NCBI GenBank assembly: GCA_040766745.1
Contig: JAXGPX010000001.1
Location: forward strand, 1-64,000
Direction: 5' to 3'
Origin: JAXGPX01 sp040766745
GTDB taxonomy: Bacteria; Bacillota; Sulfobacillia; Fermentithermobacillales; Fermentithermobacillaceae
Length of the DNA stretch: 64,000 nucleotides
The position numbers and the translations under genes are program-made. Of this stretch, positions 61,329 through 64,000 are shown piece after piece. How positions within the stretch are numbered: the first letter of the stretch is position 1; each line of letters opens with the position of its first letter. The notes under the pieces were generated by a model. It did not search any database. It saw only the letters and a list, made by a program, of their open reading frames with translations, and was not told the origin of the DNA.

Positions 61329-62509
61329 TGTCGAAGATTGAGTTTATTGCCCAAGAAATCGAATCCTTGCGCGAGCAGGGCCTGTTTAACATTATCAGGA
61401 CAATTGAAGGCCCACAGGGCGGATGGTTTACAGTAGACGGCAAGAAAGTGCTGAATCTGTGTTCCAACAACTACCTGGGCTTTGCCGACCACCCGAAGCT
61501 TAAGGAAGCTGCCAAGAAGGCTGTCGACGAGTACGGTGTTGGCCCGGGAGCTGTAAGGACGATTGCCGGAACCCAGTCCATTCACCTGGAACTGGAAAAG
61601 AAACTTGCAGAGTTCAAGCATGCTCCTGCCTGTATAGTTTTCCAGGCAGGTTTTACTGCCAACACAGCAGTTATTCCGGCGATTACAGGAGACGGCGATA
61701 TAATTTTCTCAGATGAGTTGAACCATGCCAGCATAATAGATGGCTGCAGGCTATCCAAGGCTAGAGTGGTAAGGTATGCCCACAATGACAAAGAAGATCT
61801 GAGAAAGCAGATCAGGGAGCACAAAGATTCTGCACGCAGAATGTTGATTATTACCGATGGCGTTTTCAGTATGGATGGCGATATTGCCCCACTTCCGGAA
61901 ATTGTGGAAGTTGCAGATGAATTCGGGGCAATGGTCATGGTAGACGATGCCCACGGCGAAGGCGTTCTGGGCGACAGCGGGCGAGGCATTGTTAACCATT
62001 TTAAACTTGAAGGAAAAGTTGAAGTTGAAGTAGGTACCCTGTCCAAGGCTTTTGGTGTAATGGGCGGGTTCATAACAGGGCCTGCGGTGCTGATTGACTA
62101 TCTGAAACAGAGAGGCCGCCCGTTCCTGTTCAGCACAGGCTTGACTCCTGCTGATACAGCCGCCGCCATTGCCGCAATAGATGTTCTCCTCGAAAGTGAC
62201 GAGCCTGTGAAGAGGCTGTGGGACAATGCTGCTTACTTCCAGAAAGGGCTCAAGGCTGCAGGGTTTGATACAGGCCACAGCCAGACTCCTATTACTCCTG
62301 TAATGCTTGGAGAGGCAAAGTTGGCATCTGATTTTTCCAAGAGGCTTTTTGAAAAAGACATCTTTGCCCAATCTATTAGTTATCCAACTGTTGCACGGGG
62401 TAAGGCCAGGATCAGGTGTATGCTGTCAGCTGCCCACACAAAAGAAGATCTTGATTTTGCTGTAGCCAGGTTTACAGAAGTAGGAAAAGAACTTGGGGTT
62501 TTGAAGTAG
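61328..62509 (+). CDS. kbl: Glycine C-acetyltransferase (2-amino-3-ketobutyrate CoA ligase)
   Basis: 393 residues. A PLP enzyme of the alpha-oxoamine synthase family: LNLCSNNYLGFADHP near 38, GPGAVRTIAGTQSIHLELE near 72, DDAHGEGVLGDSGRG near 209 and TLSKAFGVMGGF near 237, where Lys240 binds PLP. It splits 2-amino-3-ketobutyrate with CoA to glycine and acetyl-CoA, completing threonine degradation with Tdh. It is coupled to tdh by a one-base overlap. Confidence 0.96.
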   Translation: MSKIEFIAQEIESLREQGLFNIIRTIEGPQGGWFTVDGKKVLNLCSNNYLGFADHPKLKEAAKKAVDEYGVGPGAVRTIAGTQSIHLELEKKLAEFKHAPACIVFQAGFTANTAVIPAITGDGDIIFSDELNHASIIDGCRLSKARVVRYAHNDKEDLRKQIREHKDSARRMLIITDGVFSMDGDIAPLPEIVEVADEFGAMVMVDDAHGEGVLGDSGRGIVNHFKLEGKVEVEVGTLSKAFGVMGGFITGPAVLIDYLKQRGRPFLFSTGLTPADTAAAIAAIDVLLESDEPVKRLWDNAAYFQKGLKAAGFDTGHSQTPITPVMLGEAKLASDFSKRLFEKDIFAQSISYPTVARGKARIRCMLSAAHTKEDLDFAVARFTEVGKELGVLK

Positions 62510-62604
62510 TCTCAAAATAGGCGACGCCTTCAAAGCATACCCTAGCGAGGCGGCATGACATCTGATATCAAGGCGCACGTAAAGTATGCCAGGGTGCAGA
62601 GTTG

Positions 62605-62645
62605 CTGAGAACAGCCAGGGAATTTCCCGGCTGTTCTCAGTGTAT
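62605..62645. terminator. Bidirectional terminator between kbl and the phosphatase gene
   Basis: CTGAGAACAGCC (62605-62616) and GGCTGTTCTCAG (62629-62640) form a 12-bp stem continued by a GGGAA/TTCCC inner stem, with TGTATTTT after it. Confidence 0.88.
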
Positions 62646-62646
62646 T

Positions 62647-63798
62647 TTAGAACTTGGTTACCGAGACGGTTTTCCCTTGTTCCATGAGTATGTGGGAGAG
62701 GTCTTCAACCATTCGGCTCTTTAACTGTAGAGTCTCGGGTAGGTCAGGGCTCTGGTGGGCGGGGTTCACAGCTGTGCCCATGAGAATCTCTATGTCGTCG
62801 GCTTCCAGGAGTGCCGAACAGAGCCTTGATGCTCCATCAGGTTGATACATGAGAGATACCTTCTTACGGCCTTCCCTTAGGTACTGCAATGTTCTTTCTA
62901 TGGTTAACGTACCTTCTGTCACCAGGTCTATGCCTTCGATATACCCGGTAGGAGGAACGTTGTTTTTCATTGAACCAAGGTTTACTTTGATTTCTTTTCC
63001 GAGTTCCCTTGCAACCATCTGACTGGTTGAGCCACCTGCCACAGCCAGTTTTCCATCTCTTGCAAGAAATCGGGCAAGCAACTCTTTATCCCTGGCTTTA
63101 TCCTTTGGCAACCCGATCATAAACGTAAGGTATCTGGGCTTTCTGGCCATCACCGTTGCTACAGACACGTCATCGCCGATTTCGCCTGCGTAAAGCCTCT
63201 GGCAGACATGGCATAGGTCGTCGCACATTCCCTGAGCGTCTTGGAATGTGCTTACAACCCTGGAAACATAATTCTCAACTCTTTGATGGCTCCACCCAAG
63301 GTTCCATATACCACCAATACCTGCATGAATTACCCCATCCGAAACAAGGACTGCCCAGCTTTTTTCGTCCATGTGGAAATGAGCTTCATTAATCTTTCTT
63401 CCCGAGATTATCCTGGTTTGCCGGGGAACATCAATCACGTTACGCTCTCGGCCTATAATGGCTTTAGGGTTATCATATTCTGCCAGGTAGGCCTTTCCAT
63501 CAGGAAATACCTGCAATATGGTAAACGTCGAATAGGCTATCTGCCTAACTTCGCATACAGGCAAAGTGTTGGCAAGGGTCTCGATGACCTCGCCTAAATC
63601 ACATCCGTATTTCAGCATTCCCACTGTCATCTTTGCTGTAAGCGAAGAAAGAATGTTAGCTTTTACTCCGCTTCCCAACCCATCAGCCAGAACTACTACA
63701 GTAGATGATTGGGACTTGTCAATTTCAACTGTATCTCCTGGCAGTTCTTCGCCCTTCTTGGGTATAAGGGCCTTTCCTACGTCAATCTTCAGGACCAC
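62647..63798 (-). CDS. SpoIIE-type serine phosphatase, hydrogenase-associated type
   Basis: About 383 residues. The N-terminal PP2C-like domain has VVLADGLGSGVKANILSSL near 35-52, VLVSDGVIHAG near 158 and GEIGDDVSVATVMAR near 205, the Asp metal-binding set. The C-terminal 160 residues are a separate domain of unknown role. Such proteins are found next to [FeFe]-hydrogenase-like genes in Clostridia, and the upstream partial gene fits that. GTG at 63798 follows GAGGTGAAAACG; an upstream in-frame codon at 63822 is possible. It overlaps the upstream gene. Confidence 0.85.
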   Translation of the reverse strand: MVLKIDVGKALIPKKGEELPGDTVEIDKSQSSTVVVLADGLGSGVKANILSSLTAKMTVGMLKYGCDLGEVIETLANTLPVCEVRQIAYSTFTILQVFPDGKAYLAEYDNPKAIIGRERNVIDVPRQTRIISGRKINEAHFHMDEKSWAVLVSDGVIHAGIGGIWNLGWSHQRVENYVSRVVSTFQDAQGMCDDLCHVCQRLYAGEIGDDVSVATVMARKPRYLTFMIGLPKDKARDKELLARFLARDGKLAVAGGSTSQMVARELGKEIKVNLGSMKNNVPPTGYIEGIDLVTEGTLTIERTLQYLREGRKKVSLMYQPDGASRLCSALLEADDIEILMGTAVNPAHQSPDLPETLQLKSRMVEDLSHILMEQGKTVSVTKF

Positions 63799-64000
63799 CG
63801 TTTTCACCTCGTCCGGTTTCAACCGCCTCGTTCTTCATAATTTTTACCAGCTGGCTCAATGACCCTTTCGTTTCAGCAGTTGTTTCTCCCAAAAGGCCTG
63901 CCACTTTCTGAGCTACTTCCATTTGTTTTCTAATTACTTGTTCAACTCTTGCCAGGGTTTCATCTCTGAGCTGAGACAATCGTTCCCGGTCCCGTATTTC
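63782..64000 (-). CDS. Partial gene, C-terminal end of a probable PAS/[FeFe]-hydrogenase-like protein
   Basis: The frame is open to the window edge, so the N-terminus is missing. About 72 C-terminal residues are visible: a helical stretch REQVIRKQMEVAQKVAGLLGET-like (visible as VIRKQMEVAQKVAGLLG) followed by TTAETKGSLSQLVKIM. I recall this tail from Clostridial [FeFe]-hydrogenase large-subunit-like proteins with a PAS domain; this is recollection, not a search. A TTG at 63979 is in frame but has no reason to be the start. Its 3' end overlaps the phosphatase gene. Confidence 0.6.
   Translation of the reverse strand, partial: EIRDRERLSQLRDETLARVEQVIRKQMEVAQKVAGLLGETTAETKGSLSQLVKIMKNEAVETGRGENGGPED

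Noticed and set aside
1..64000. tRNA, rRNA, T-box leaders or intact insertion sequences
   Set aside because: No matching sequence was seen by eye; a dedicated scan (tRNAscan-SE, Infernal) would be needed to exclude weak cases.

Overview
The window looks like the chromosome of an anaerobic, endospore-forming member of the Bacillota (Clostridia-like), of moderate GC content. The evidence is a Spo0E-like gene, a SpoIIE-type phosphatase, AddAB rather than RecBCD, RNase J, the Firmicutes order rimP-nusA-ylxR-infB-ylxP-rbfA, strong GGAGG ribosome binding sites, many TTG starts, a glycyl radical enzyme and a tungsten-type aldehyde ferredoxin oxidoreductase. No rRNA, tRNA, CRISPR array or intact insertion sequence was seen.

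Region 1 (1-6876) is accessory DNA. It has two arrays of about 53-bp hairpin repeats in opposite orientation, a 2-hydroxyacid dehydrogenase, a barnase-like lipoprotein followed by its barstar-like inhibitor, a radical SAM/SPASM protein, a DUF1294 membrane protein and a DUF2207-like membrane protein with an extraordinary Cys-Ala tail.

Region 2 (6877-33111) is a large amino-acid and peptide catabolic island. A four-gene membrane operon of unknown function comes first. Then come trans-4-hydroxy-L-proline dehydratase (glycyl radical enzyme) with its activase, a ferredoxin plus aldehyde ferredoxin oxidoreductase, and two paralogous multi-subunit flavin/iron-sulfur dehydrogenase modules resembling proline/hydroxyproline dehydrogenase complexes. 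Each module is followed by a DUF885 metallopeptidase. Between and after them lie a GntR/FadR regulator, a proline racemase/hydroxyproline epimerase, an M24 Xaa-Pro-type peptidase, an ornithine cyclodeaminase-like (pyrroline-2-carboxylate reductase?) enzyme, a PucR/CdaR-type regulator, an S9-type hydrolase and a 4-oxalocrotonate tautomerase. Together this reads as a system for using proline- and hydroxyproline-rich peptides such as collagen fragments. No classical transporter is present, so the membrane operon is a candidate for that or a related role.

Region 3 (33158-44490) is the translation and RNA-metabolism operon: rimP, nusA, ylxR, infB, ylxP, rbfA, nrnA, truB, ribF, rpsO, pnp, and nfo. 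Region 4 (44491-57732) holds a Spo0E-like gene that lacks a canonical start codon, a small membrane protein, a YflT-like stress protein, RNase J, phosphopentomutase with a nucleoside phosphorylase, addB-addA, and a small convergent gene. Region 5 (57825-64000) holds a DRG/Obg-type GTPase with a TGS domain, a D-threonine aldolase/D-serine dehydratase-like enzyme, the threonine pathway pair tdh-kbl, and on the minus strand a SpoIIE-type phosphatase downstream of the end of a gene whose tail resembles PAS/[FeFe]-hydrogenase-like proteins.
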